NCBI RefSeq assembly: GCF_019929225.1
Contig: NZ_JAHZPA010000001.1
Span: forward strand, 142,805 to 206,804
Length of the DNA: 64,000 nt
Direction of reading: 5' to 3'
Origin: Streptococcus sanguinis
GTDB taxonomy: Bacteria > Bacillota > Bacilli > Lactobacillales > Streptococcaceae
Shown: piece by piece, positions 1 to 8,307 of the stretch
Numbering within the stretch: the first letter of the stretch is position 1
How the letters are laid out: every line of letters starts with the position of its first letter
Notes under the pieces: model-generated
Database searches by the model: none
What the model saw: the letters and a program-made list of their open reading frames with translations, nothing else
Told to the model about the DNA's origin: nothing
Program-made: the position numbers and the translations under genes

Positions 1-1593
1 TTTACTTTTGGGAATTCCTCAGCTATTGAGCTTAAGGATGAAAACGGAGCCCTGGTGGCTAATGGAGTCCTGGATAGTGATGCCAAGACCATCACACTGA
101 CATACACAGACTATGTGGAGCAGAAGTCCAGTGTCAGAGGCGAGTTTTTCTTTTATTCGCGGATTGACCACGAGGTCGTCACAGAGGAAAGGGATATTCC
201 AGCTACTTTTACTGTAGGCAATAATAGGATTCCTGCCGGCAGCATTCATTATAATGGACCTCCGAAAAAGTATGAGTCTCTGCTAGAAAAAAGTGCTTTT
301 CAATGGGATGCCGATGCTAAGAATGAAATCCGCTACAATGTGGCCATTAACCGTAACATGGGGAACTACAAAAATGTCTCTGTGACGGACAAGCTAGGTG
401 ATACAAACGCTAAGATTGTTAAAGACTCTGTACGGGTATATAAGGTTTCTTGGCGCTGGAATAATGGTGATTGGGCGCGTGATTCGACTGAAGATGTAAC
501 AGCAGACTTCCAGTCTAAGATGACCTTTGGCGCTGAAGGCGATAGCTTGACAATCAACTTCGGAGATGTAGAAGGCTTCGGCTACCTAGTTGAGTACAAG
601 ACGCTAGCCGACTATGATTTGGCTGATGGAGAGGTTGTAGGAAATAAGGCTACCATGAACTACAACAATACCGAGACAGTGTCTGTCACCAACGAGTACT
701 CTTATCAGATTGCTGGCGGAAAGTCCGAAGGCTATAACTTCAAGGTTAAGGTCCACAAGACAGATGAGTCTAATGCTTCTCTGAGCGGTGCAGTCTTTGA
801 AGTGGTGCGGAAAGCGACCAATAAGGTGGTTGACACAATCACGACAGATGCAGATGGGAATGCGGAAGTTGGTAATCTTCTGCGTGACACTTATATCCTG
901 CGTGAAACGACTGCTCCAGCTGGTTACGATCGCCTGACAGAGGATATTACCATCAGTCCAACAGATTTTGGTAAGACTTTGAACGTAGGCAGTCCGGCAT
1001 CTGGAGATTCTGGAGATAGCAGATTGGTTGCAGTCAATGTGGTCAATAAGCAAATTCAAACTCCAACGGATAAACAGGTAACGTTCAGTAAGGTCAATCT
1101 AGCTGGTGAGGAAATTGCCGGTGCTCAGATTCAAATTTTCAAGGGGCGGGAAAGCAAGGGTAGTCCTGTCGCATCTTGGACTTCAGAAGCTGACAAATCT
1201 AAAGAAATTAACCTAGAGCCAGGTGTTTACACCTTCCATGAGGAAGCGGCTCCGACAGGTTATCTGGCTGTGACTGATATTGTCTTCCAAGTCAATGAAG
1301 ATGGCACTGTAACAGTTCTAGACGCCAATAGCAATGCTGTAGAATATACAGATGGTAAGTTGTTCATTACTGACCAAGTGGCACCAGCTGAACCTGGTAC
1401 GCCTGATAAAGCAGTTCAAGGCGGTATTAAACCAAATCAATCATCTGATTCTGATAAAGCAGCAGACGGTCAAGGAAAATCTAAAAAAGTTCTTCCTGCG
1501 ACTGGCTCTGCTGAAAGCCTTGGACTAGTTCTTGCTGGTCTGGTAGTCCTGACTCTTTTAGGACTTTACCATAAGACTCGACTGAGCAAATAA
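1..1593 (+). CDS. LPXTG-anchored collagen-hug/CnaB surface adhesin, 5' truncated
   Basis: The reading frame is open from base 1, so the gene begins before the window; about 530 residues are visible. The start of this part aligns with residues about 90 onward of the adhesin at 2849 (both contain FGNSSAIELKD), which places it in the Cna-type N1-N2 ligand-binding region. Two CnaB units follow: one ending in a VVNK motif, and one starting VTFSKVNL with the HEEAAPTGY turn typical of domains with an internal isopeptide bond. The protein ends with a linker, LPATG (about residue 498 of the visible part), a hydrophobic span and KTRLSK, a sortase A signal. It is much shorter in CnaB repeats than its neighbour. 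Ligand unknown. Family and wall anchoring are secure. Confidence 0.93.
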   Translation, partial: FTFGNSSAIELKDENGALVANGVLDSDAKTITLTYTDYVEQKSSVRGEFFFYSRIDHEVVTEERDIPATFTVGNNRIPAGSIHYNGPPKKYESLLEKSAFQWDADAKNEIRYNVAINRNMGNYKNVSVTDKLGDTNAKIVKDSVRVYKVSWRWNNGDWARDSTEDVTADFQSKMTFGAEGDSLTINFGDVEGFGYLVEYKTLADYDLADGEVVGNKATMNYNNTETVSVTNEYSYQIAGGKSEGYNFKVKVHKTDESNASLSGAVFEVVRKATNKVVDTITTDADGNAEVGNLLRDTYILRETTAPAGYDRLTEDITISPTDFGKTLNVGSPASGDSGDSRLVAVNVVNKQIQTPTDKQVTFSKVNLAGEEIAGAQIQIFKGRESKGSPVASWTSEADKSKEINLEPGVYTFHEEAAPTGYLAVTDIVFQVNEDGTVTVLDANSNAVEYTDGKLFITDQVAPAEPGTPDKAVQGGIKPNQSSDSDKAADGQGKSKKVLPATGSAESLGLVLAGLVVLTLLGLYHKTRLSK

Positions 1594-1599
1594 ATAAAG

Positions 1600-1634
1600 A
1601 GAGGATAGAGCAGAATGCTTTATCTTCTTTTGTT
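1600..1634 (+). terminator. Rho-independent terminator of the first adhesin
   Basis: A 12-bp stem (1600-1611 with 1617-1628, two G-U pairs) and a 5-base loop AGAAT are followed by a T-rich tail, starting seven bases after the stop codon. Confidence 0.8.
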
Positions 1635-1720
1635 TGCACATTTTTTGTCTAGTTTTTTTGCAGCTTACTTAGCAATTTCTTCCAGTTACTCATGCAGGGC
1701 AGCCACTTACGGAAAAACTC

Positions 1721-1748
1721 TTGTTTTTGTCTCAGAATCCTCTATAAT
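1721..1748 (+). promoter_or_regulatory. Sigma-A type promoter of the methyltransferase gene
   Basis: TTGTTT at 1721 and TATAAT at 1743 are separated by 16 bp, about 30 bases before an AAGGAG ribosome site and the ATG at 1780. Confidence 0.65.
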
Positions 1749-1779
1749 AAATGGCAAATAGAAAAAGGAGACAGAAGAT

Positions 1780-2520
1780 ATGACAGATACAAAAATACAA
1801 GAGAAGCTGAAGCCAGGTTTGAAGTTGGCGGATTTTCAAAAAGATGGAGACATCTATCTGGCGCTGAATCCGGACTATGTCTCAGGGGACAATGCCAAGT
1901 ATATGACCATGTACAATCGCTTGGCTCGCTGGTATGATTTTGGTGAGAAATGGATGGGGCCACTTCTCCATGGCAAGGCTATTGACAAGCTGAGAAAGGA
2001 CCAGATGGCAGAAATAGAATGGAAGGATCATCTATCCGTCCTTTATGTCTCTATCGGGACGGGTCAAGACCTGCGCTACATTCCTGAAAATATTGACCTG
2101 AAAAGCCTAGACTTTGTTGGGGCAGATATTTCTATAGGCATGCTAAAAAAATGCCAGAAATCCTGCGCCAAGAAGACCAATCTGAAGCTCTTTCATGCTT
2201 GTGCAGAGGACCTGCCCTTTGCGGATAATAGCTTTGACATCGTCTATCATATCGGCGGAATTAATTTCTTTAGCGATAAGGCCAAGGCCATGCAGGAAAT
2301 GCTGCGAGTGGCTAAGCCAGGAACTAAGATTATGATCTCAGACGAGACGGCAGACTATGTGGACCGGCAATATAAGAAGAACCACTTCAGCAAGGACTAT
2401 TTTAAGGACGCTACTGTTGATTTAGGAGAAATTGAGGCCGCTATACCGGCCGGTGTCAAAGAGAAGGAGTTGAAACTCCTCTGGGACGGAAAATTTTATG
2501 CCCTGACGTTTAGGAAATAA
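1780..2520 (+). CDS. Class I SAM-dependent methyltransferase
   Basis: A 246-residue soluble protein with the order of a UbiE/type 11 methyltransferase. Motif I (VSIGTGQD, about residues 90-97) binds S-adenosylmethionine, an acidic position follows in VGADIS, and LPFADNSFDIVYH (about residues 146-158) is the post-motif region. About 85 N-terminal residues precede the Rossmann core and may help choose the substrate, which cannot be read from sequence. The start is supported by AAGGAG 11 bases upstream. The gene has its own promoter and terminator and sits alone between two paralogous adhesin genes, so no operon partner hints at its role. A small-molecule substrate is more likely than RNA, but this is inference. 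Confidence 0.85.
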   Translation: MTDTKIQEKLKPGLKLADFQKDGDIYLALNPDYVSGDNAKYMTMYNRLARWYDFGEKWMGPLLHGKAIDKLRKDQMAEIEWKDHLSVLYVSIGTGQDLRYIPENIDLKSLDFVGADISIGMLKKCQKSCAKKTNLKLFHACAEDLPFADNSFDIVYHIGGINFFSDKAKAMQEMLRVAKPGTKIMISDETADYVDRQYKKNHFSKDYFKDATVDLGEIEAAIPAGVKEKELKLLWDGKFYALTFRK

Positions 2521-2528
2521 ATCAGAAG

Positions 2529-2553
2529 AACCGGACTTTGTTTCCGGTTTTTC
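2529..2553 (+). terminator. Rho-independent terminator after the methyltransferase
   Basis: A stem AACCGGA/TCCGGTT with a 7-base loop is followed by TTTTTC, just after the stop codon. Confidence 0.8.
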
Positions 2554-2848
2554 TGCTTTATTAGGGACATTGCTTATCAGACACGATTGACCTTAACAAT
2601 ATTGATCTGATTTGCAAATGAACTATGCAAATCGTCTACCTTTTCTAAATGACAAAAAGGTAAACAAATGTAAAAAAAAATCTCCTTTTGTGTATAGCCA
2701 TTTTTCTTATAGTATGATAAAATGTAGATGTAATGTATCTATAAATGTTCGCTTTTTAGAAAGTGGGCACTGACAAGATGGGGAAGCTCAGTTAGTATAC
2801 AATTACATTGTACATTTAAAACTGAATATTGTGAGAAAGGAAAATTGC
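2554..2848 (+). promoter_or_regulatory. AT-rich leader and promoter region of the long adhesin
   Basis: This gene-free stretch holds a plausible promoter (TTGTGT at 2689, TATGAT at 2713, 18-bp spacer), giving an untranslated leader of about 120 bases. Within the leader is the inverted repeat TACAAT-TAC-ATTGTA at about 2798-2812, which could be an operator or a small hairpin. The pair of AAA-rich elements at 2651-2675 superficially resembles the boxes at 7858 and 8201 but lacks their spacing. Confidence 0.5.
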
Positions 2849-5800
2849 ATGAACAAAAGGATTAGAGCATTGCTCCACCTTATTATTCTTTTTTTAGGAG
2901 TAATTCTGCCATCTTTGGCTCCACTGACTCAGGTGCAAGCAGCTGAGATTGGTAATGCTATCACGGAGATGAGTATAAAGAATTCTTCTGGTGGAGAATT
3001 AACGCAGGGGGTTGATATTTGGGAAACTTTTCGAGTTTACGCAAAGTTTGTCTTGCCGGATAATCAAGTACATCAAGGGGACACGACAACAATCACCTTG
3101 CCTTCTGAGTATGCTTTTGGGAACTCTTCAGCTATTGAACTTAAGGACAGCTCGGATAACGTAGTGGCAAATGGATTTTTGGATTCAACCAACAAGACCA
3201 TTACTTTGACCTATACAAATTATGTTGAGCAAAAGTCTGGTGTCCAAGGAGAATTCTTCTTCTATGCACGAGTTGACCATGATGTTGTGAGACAAGAAGG
3301 TGACTTGAATGGTGGATTTACCGTAGGAGGTCGGATGTTGTATCCGGGAATCGTCCATTATAATGGACCACCCAAAAGATATGACTCAAAAATTGAGAAG
3401 AGCTCTTATCAGGCAGCGGAAGACGGTAAGAATGAAGTTCATTACAATATTGCGATTAACCGCAATATGGAGCATTATACCGGAGTAACGATAACTGACA
3501 AGATTACCTCGCCTAATTTTAAAATCATGAGGGACTCGATTCGGGTCTATAAAATTGCTTGGCGCTGGAATAATGGAGATTGGGTGCGGGATTCAACAGA
3601 AGATGTGACAGCTAATTTCCAATCAAAAATCACGGAAAATGCCGCGGGTGATGGATTCACGATTGACCTTGGCGACATGGATGGTTTTGGGTATTTGCTG
3701 GACTATAAGACAAAAGCAGATTACGATCTAGTTGATGGTGAGCGCGTTTCCAACAGTGCTACCATGACCTATAATGGTGGTCAAACAACGACATCATCTG
3801 AAAATCGTTCTTATCAGATTGCAGGCGGTGTTGGAGAAGGCTATGTTTTCACCATTAAGCTCCATAAGGTTAATGAAAATGGTGAGGACCTGCAAGGTGC
3901 AGAATTTGAAGTTGTTCGTGATCGGAGCGGAGCAGTTGTCGGAAAATTAACTACAGATTCTAACGGGAATGCCAACTTGGGTGACTTGTTGCGCGATGAT
4001 TATACCATCCGTGAAGTGACTCCTCCTACAGGATATGATAAATTAACTGAGGAAATTAAGATTGGTTCCCAGGATTTTGGAACAGACAAATCTGTATCGC
4101 GCGAGATCGTCAATAAGAAGACGGTAACCGAGCAGGATGTAACTTTCAAAAAAGTAGATCCAAACGGGAAAGAAATTCCTGGTGCGCAACTGAAAATCTA
4201 TAAAGGTGATCATGTTGATCAGGAAGAAGCTCCTGTTGCAGACTGGACTTCTGAGGCTGACACTTCTAAAGTCATAAAATTGTCTCCAGGAACCTATACA
4301 CTGACTGAAGCTAACGCTCCTGCTGGTTATCAATATGTAGAAGATATCACATTTACAGTAGGCGATAATGGTACTGTTGCTCTTGTGAAAAAAGGAGCAG
4401 AAGATACTGTTCAAGCAGCGGGCTCAATTCTGACGATTACCGACAAGGAGGATAATAGTCCTAAAGCCATTACCTTTAGTAAGGTCAACCTAGGCGGTAC
4501 AGAAATTGCTGGCGCTCAAATTAAGATTTTCAAGGGCAACAAAGCGCAGGGTCAAGCAGTAGAAAGCTGGACTTCCGAAGCTAATCAGTCTAAAGAAATC
4601 AATTTGGAGCCTGGTATTTACACCTTCCATGAGGAAGCAGCTCCAACTGGTTACCTGAAAGTAACCGACATCACTTTCCAAGTCAAACATGACGGCACAG
4701 TGGAAGTGACCAATGTCGGCGAGAAAGACTCTAAAGGTGAAAACAACAAGGTTGTGACTGACGGAGCAACTTTGAAGGTAACAGACAAGGATGACGACTC
4801 AGAACGTGATGTGACGATCAAGAAAGTAGATCCAAACGGGAAGGAAATCCCAGGGGCGAAATTGAAACTCTACAAAGGCAGTCGGATTCGTCCTGAAGCT
4901 AAACCTCTTGCAGAGTGGACTTCCGAAGCCAACGCATCTAAGGTGGTTAAGTTAGCTCCAGGGACCTATTCTCTGAAAGAAAGCCTTGCTCCTGCTGGAT
5001 TTGTAGCTGTAGAAGATATTAAGTTCACAGTTCATTTTGATGGTACCATTACAGTTGATGCTAAAGGTGCAACAGATTCTGTTGAAGCAAATGGCTTGGT
5101 TCTTACTGTAACCGATAAAGAGGACAATAGTCTGAAAGCCATTACTTTCAGTAAGGTCAACCTCGGCGGTACTGAGATTGCTGGCGCAGAGATTAAGATC
5201 TACAAGGGAGACAAAGCTGAAGGTGCAGCCGTTGAAAGCTGGACTTCCGAGGCTAATCAGTCTAAGGACATCAACTTAGCACCTGGCACTTACACTTTCC
5301 ATGAGGAAGCCGCACCAACAGGTTACCTCAAAGTAACCGACATCACTTTCCAAGTCAAAACAGACGGAACAGTGGAAGTGACAAACGTTGGTGAGAAAGA
5401 CGCTAAGGGTGAATCTAACACCGTTGCGACCCATGGAGCAACACTGACAGTAACGGATAAAGATGATGACCTACCGCGTAAGGTAACCTTCAGTAAGGTC
5501 AGTCTTGGCGGTACTGAAATCGCAGGTGCAGAGATTAAGATCTACAAAGGCGATAAAGCTGAAGGCCAAGCTGTAGAAAGCTGGACATCCGAGGCTAATC
5601 AGTCTAAGAACATCAACTTGGCACCTGGCACTTATACCTTCCATGAGGAAGCGGCACCGACCGGCTACCTTAAAGTTACTGACATTACTTTCCAAGTCAA
5701 AACTGATGGAACAGTAGAAGTGACCAATGTCGGAGAGAAAGACTCCAAGGGTGAAGAGAACAAAGTCGTAACCAACGGCTCAACTGTTACAGTAACGGAT

Positions 5801-7726
5801 AAAGACGATGACCTTCCACGTAAGGTAACCTTCAGTAAGGTCAACCTAGGCGGTACTGAGATTGCCGGTGCTGAAATCAAGATTTATAAGGGCGAAAAAG
5901 CTGAAGGCCAAGCAGTCGAAAGCTGGACTTCTGAAGCTGGTAAGTCTAAAGAATTAAACTTGACTCCAGGTACTTATACTTTCCATGAGGAAGCAGCCCC
6001 AACCGGCTACCTCAAAGTAACAGACATTACTTTCCAAGTAAAAACTGACGGAACAGTAGAAGTGACAAACGTTGGCGAGAAAGACGCTAAGGGCGAAGAG
6101 AACAAGGTCGTAACAAACGGTTCAACTGTTACAGTGACCGATAAGGATGATGATCTCCCACGTAAGGTGACTTTCAGCAAGGTCAACCTTGGTGGAACAG
6201 AAATCGCTGGTGCAGAGATCAAGATTTATAAGGGCGAGAAAGCTGAAGGAAACGCAGTCGAAAGCTGGACATCCGAAGCTGATAAGTCTAAAGAATTGAA
6301 CTTGACTCCAGGTACTTATACTTTCCATGAGGAAGCAGCCCCAACCGGTTACCTCAAAGTAACCGACATCACTTTCCAAGTCAAACAAGACGGCACAGTG
6401 GAAGTGACAAACGTTGGTGAGAAAGACTTCAAGGGTGAAGAGAACAAGGTCGTAACAAACGGCTCAACTGTTACAGTAACCGATAAGGACGACGATCTTC
6501 CACGTAAGGTAACTTTTAGTAAGGTCAACCTCGGCGGAACAGAAATCGCTGGTGCAGAGATCAAGATTTACAAGGGCAACAAGGCAGAAGGCACAGCAGT
6601 CGAAAGCTGGACTTCTGAAGCTGGTAAGTCTAAGGATATCAACTTGGCGCCTGGCACTTACACCTTCCATGAGGAAGCGGCTCCAACGGGTTACCTCAAA
6701 GTAACGGACATCACATTCCAAGTCAAACATGATGGAACGGTGGAAGTGACCAATGTCGGAGAGAAAGACTCCAAGGGTGAAGAGAACAAGGTCGTAACCA
6801 ACGGCTCAACTGTTACAGTAACGGATAAAGACGATGATAGTCCCAAAGCCATTACTTTCAGTAAAGTTAACCTTGGTGGTACAGAAATCGCAGGAGCTCA
6901 AATCAAGATCTACAAGGGCAACAAGGCAGAAGGCCAAGCAGTAGAAAGCTGGATATCTGAAGCTGGTAAGTCTAAAGAATTGAACTTGACTCCAGGTACT
7001 TACACCTTCCATGAGGAAGCCGCTCCAACCGGCTATCTCAAAGTGACCGACATCACATTCCAAGTCAAACATGATGGAACGGTGGAAGTGACCAATGTCG
7101 GAGAGAAAGACTCCAAGGGTGAAGAGAACAAGGTCGTAACCAACGGCTCAACAGTGACTATTACCGACAAGGACGATGATCTTCCACGTAAGGTGACCTT
7201 TAGTAAGGTCAACCTTGGCGGTACTGAAATTGCTGGTGCAGAGATTCAAATTTTCCAAGGCAAAGAGGCAACTGGCAATCCTGTAGCGAAATGGACTTCA
7301 GAAGCAAATACATCGCATGAGCTTGGATTAGCTCCTGGAGTATATACCTTCCATGAAGCTGCAGCCCCAACCGGTTACCTAGCTGTTACCGACATTGTGT
7401 TCCAAGTGAATCTCGATGGCACAGTAACAGTTGTAAATGCCAATGGAAATACAGTAGAATACAAGGATGGGACGTTAGTCGTAACTGACCAAACGAAACC
7501 GACTGGCCCAGACAAGGATCCGTCTAAAAAAACAGATGAACCAGATCCGAAAAAATCAAATCAAGATAAACCAATAGAAAAAGACCAAAATAAACCTGAA
7601 GATAAGGGGAACTCGAAGAAAATTCTGCCTTTCACAGGTACAGAAATCAGCTTTACGCTACTTGCTTTCGGTCTGATTCTGATAGTTGGTTGTGGGGTTT
7701 ATTTCGGGATCCGTTTCAAAAAATAA
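2849..7726 (+). CDS. Large LPXTG-anchored adhesin with collagen-hug N region and ten CnaB repeats
   Basis: The ATG at 2849 follows AGAAAGGA with good spacing; a GTG at 2831 would add seven residues before the signal peptide and overlap that ribosome site, so it was not used. The 1625-residue product has a Sec signal peptide ending near VQAA, a two-domain N1-N2 region like the collagen-binding Cna A region, one CnaB domain (KLHKVNENG to VNKK), ten further CnaB units, a Lys/Pro/Asp-rich wall spacer and LPFTG at residue 1593 with membrane span and RFKK. Each unit shows the strand Lys (KVN or KVD), the HEEAAPTGY glutamate and a terminal TDK, consistent with Lys-Asp isopeptide crosslinks. The repeats probably form a protease-resistant stalk; the ligand is unknown. 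Confidence 0.95.
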   Translation: MNKRIRALLHLIILFLGVILPSLAPLTQVQAAEIGNAITEMSIKNSSGGELTQGVDIWETFRVYAKFVLPDNQVHQGDTTTITLPSEYAFGNSSAIELKDSSDNVVANGFLDSTNKTITLTYTNYVEQKSGVQGEFFFYARVDHDVVRQEGDLNGGFTVGGRMLYPGIVHYNGPPKRYDSKIEKSSYQAAEDGKNEVHYNIAINRNMEHYTGVTITDKITSPNFKIMRDSIRVYKIAWRWNNGDWVRDSTEDVTANFQSKITENAAGDGFTIDLGDMDGFGYLLDYKTKADYDLVDGERVSNSATMTYNGGQTTTSSENRSYQIAGGVGEGYVFTIKLHKVNENGEDLQGAEFEVVRDRSGAVVGKLTTDSNGNANLGDLLRDDYTIREVTPPTGYDKLTEEIKIGSQDFGTDKSVSREIVNKKTVTEQDVTFKKVDPNGKEIPGAQLKIYKGDHVDQEEAPVADWTSEADTSKVIKLSPGTYTLTEANAPAGYQYVEDITFTVGDNGTVALVKKGAEDTVQAAGSILTITDKEDNSPKAITFSKVNLGGTEIAGAQIKIFKGNKAQGQAVESWTSEANQSKEINLEPGIYTFHEEAAPTGYLKVTDITFQVKHDGTVEVTNVGEKDSKGENNKVVTDGATLKVTDKDDDSERDVTIKKVDPNGKEIPGAKLKLYKGSRIRPEAKPLAEWTSEANASKVVKLAPGTYSLKESLAPAGFVAVEDIKFTVHFDGTITVDAKGATDSVEANGLVLTVTDKEDNSLKAITFSKVNLGGTEIAGAEIKIYKGDKAEGAAVESWTSEANQSKDINLAPGTYTFHEEAAPTGYLKVTDITFQVKTDGTVEVTNVGEKDAKGESNTVATHGATLTVTDKDDDLPRKVTFSKVSLGGTEIAGAEIKIYKGDKAEGQAVESWTSEANQSKNINLAPGTYTFHEEAAPTGYLKVTDITFQVKTDGTVEVTNVGEKDSKGEENKVVTNGSTVTVTDKDDDLPRKVTFSKVNLGGTEIAGAEIKIYKGEKAEGQAVESWTSEAGKSKELNLTPGTYTFHEEAAPTGYLKVTDITFQVKTDGTVEVTNVGEKDAKGEENKVVTNGSTVTVTDKDDDLPRKVTFSKVNLGGTEIAGAEIKIYKGEKAEGNAVESWTSEADKSKELNLTPGTYTFHEEAAPTGYLKVTDITFQVKQDGTVEVTNVGEKDFKGEENKVVTNGSTVTVTDKDDDLPRKVTFSKVNLGGTEIAGAEIKIYKGNKAEGTAVESWTSEAGKSKDINLAPGTYTFHEEAAPTGYLKVTDITFQVKHDGTVEVTNVGEKDSKGEENKVVTNGSTVTVTDKDDDSPKAITFSKVNLGGTEIAGAQIKIYKGNKAEGQAVESWISEAGKSKELNLTPGTYTFHEEAAPTGYLKVTDITFQVKHDGTVEVTNVGEKDSKGEENKVVTNGSTVTITDKDDDLPRKVTFSKVNLGGTEIAGAEIQIFQGKEATGNPVAKWTSEANTSHELGLAPGVYTFHEAAAPTGYLAVTDIVFQVNLDGTVTVVNANGNTVEYKDGTLVVTDQTKPTGPDKDPSKKTDEPDPKKSNQDKPIEKDQNKPEDKGNSKKILPFTGTEISFTLLAFGLILIVGCGVYFGIRFKK
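4139..7490 (+). repeat. Ten tandem CnaB-coding repeats of about 330-342 bp
   Basis: Units begin near 4139, 4469, 4812, 5141, 5483, 5825, 6167, 6509, 6851 and 7193. The later units are exactly 342 bp apart and nearly identical. Two types occur: A units read KVDPNGKEIPGA (first and third) and B units read KVNLGGTEIAGA or KVSLGGTEIAGA (second, fourth to tenth). The B block looks expanded by recombination. Confidence 0.9.
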
Positions 7727-7735
7727 AACAGAAAG

Positions 7736-7768
7736 CAAGTGTCAATGAAAATTGACGCTTGTTTTTTT
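7736..7768 (+). terminator. Rho-independent terminator of the long adhesin
   Basis: An 11-bp stem (7736-7746 with 7751-7761, one G-U) with a GAAA loop is followed by seven T residues. Confidence 0.9.
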
Positions 7769-7857
7769 ATGCTCTTGATGAATGAAGCTGATATACATCG
7801 TTGAATTTAGGCCTATTGACGCAGTTTAAGGGCAATCGAAAACTATTTTTTCTAGGT

Positions 7858-7929
7858 GACAAAAATGTAAGTTTAAAGGCTAAAATGAAAGGTTATCTTA
7901 TGGCAGCTAGCCTGGGAATTCGGTATCCT
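7858..7929 (+). promoter_or_regulatory. Direct-repeat activator box and promoter, copy 1 (43-aa peptide gene)
   Basis: GACAAAAATGTAAG at 7858 and AAAATGAAAG at 7882 form two half-sites whose ATG cores are 20 bp apart. From the second core, ATGG lies at +15 (7900) and the -10-like TATCCT at +39 (7924). The same distances recur at 8201 and 12963. The -35 is poor, as expected for an activator-dependent promoter; direct repeats near two helical turns suit a dimeric OmpR-family regulator. The regulator's identity is inference. Confidence 0.75.
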
Positions 7930-7998
7930 ATAAGTGTAAAGAAAAAGAAGATAACTATCTTCCAAACTAATAATCAGATTTCAAGAAGGAGGCTCGCT

Positions 7999-8130
7999 AT
8001 GAAAATCAATCTTTTTAACCATCGCCAAAGTAAACCTAAAGCTCAAAAGATTTCCAAGGAAGAAATCGAGAAGACTCGTCTAGGCTGTGCTTCCAGTCAA
8101 TATTATTTCTGGCTGCAGTACAGTCACTGA
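7999..8130 (+). CDS. Small 43-residue peptide of unknown function, co-regulated with the ABC transporter
   Basis: An ATG six bases after AAGGAGG opens a 43-codon frame. A longer in-frame TTG start at 7801 was rejected because it would run through the promoter box at 7858-7929 and has no ribosome site. The peptide is basic and hydrophilic for about 29 residues (Lys, Gln, Arg), then turns aromatic: LGCASSQYYFWLQYSH, with a single Cys, so it could not form an internal disulfide. It has no signal peptide or membrane span. I do not recognise the family. It is followed by a long hairpin and the second copy of the same promoter box, then a bacitracin-type ABC transporter. It could be a secreted or modified peptide, a small regulator, or a leader peptide. 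Confidence 0.6.
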   Translation: MKINLFNHRQSKPKAQKISKEEIEKTRLGCASSQYYFWLQYSH

Positions 8131-8147
8131 GAGTTTCCAGTATTTAA

Positions 8148-8183
8148 GGATAAGAGAAAGGTCAGTTGACTTTTCTCTGATCC
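8148..8183 (+). other. Strong hairpin between the peptide gene and the ABC transporter promoter
   Basis: An 11-bp stem (8153-8163 with 8168-8178, one G-U) has an AGTT loop and is extended by GGAT/ATCC. No T-run follows, so it is not a classical terminator; it may protect the 3' end of the short peptide transcript or act as a weak terminator. Confidence 0.6.
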
Positions 8184-8200
8184 GACTTGGAGCACAAGAT

Positions 8201-8272
8201 GACAAAAATGTAAGATTGGCGAACAAAATGAAAGATTAGGTTATGGAAACTTGTCTGTCTTTCCGGTATGAT
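8201..8272 (+). promoter_or_regulatory. Direct-repeat activator box and promoter, copy 2 (BceAB-like operon)
   Basis: GACAAAAATGTAAG at 8201 and AAAATGAAAG at 8225 have ATG cores at 8208 and 8228 (20 bp). ATGG is at 8243 (+15) and TATGAT at 8267 (+39). The -35 region TGGAAA is a poor sigma-A match. The architecture matches the copies at 7858 and 12963. Confidence 0.8.
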
Positions 8273-8307
8273 AGTAGTATCAAGTTAAATAAAGAAGAGG
8301 TTCGAGT

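Noticed and set aside
2651..2718. AAA-rich, box-like sequence before the long adhesin as a fourth member of the regulon
   Set aside because: Half-sites are about 12 bp apart and the +15/+39 distances are not met.
5471..7072. Several minus-strand open frames of 71-88 residues inside the long adhesin
   Set aside because: They repeat every 342 bp as mirror frames of the CnaB repeats, lack ribosome sites and have no independent support.
7801..8130. A 109-residue protein starting with TTG at 7801
   Set aside because: Its first two thirds would cover the direct-repeat promoter, and the ATG at 7999 has a strong AAGGAGG. Only the 43-residue form was kept.
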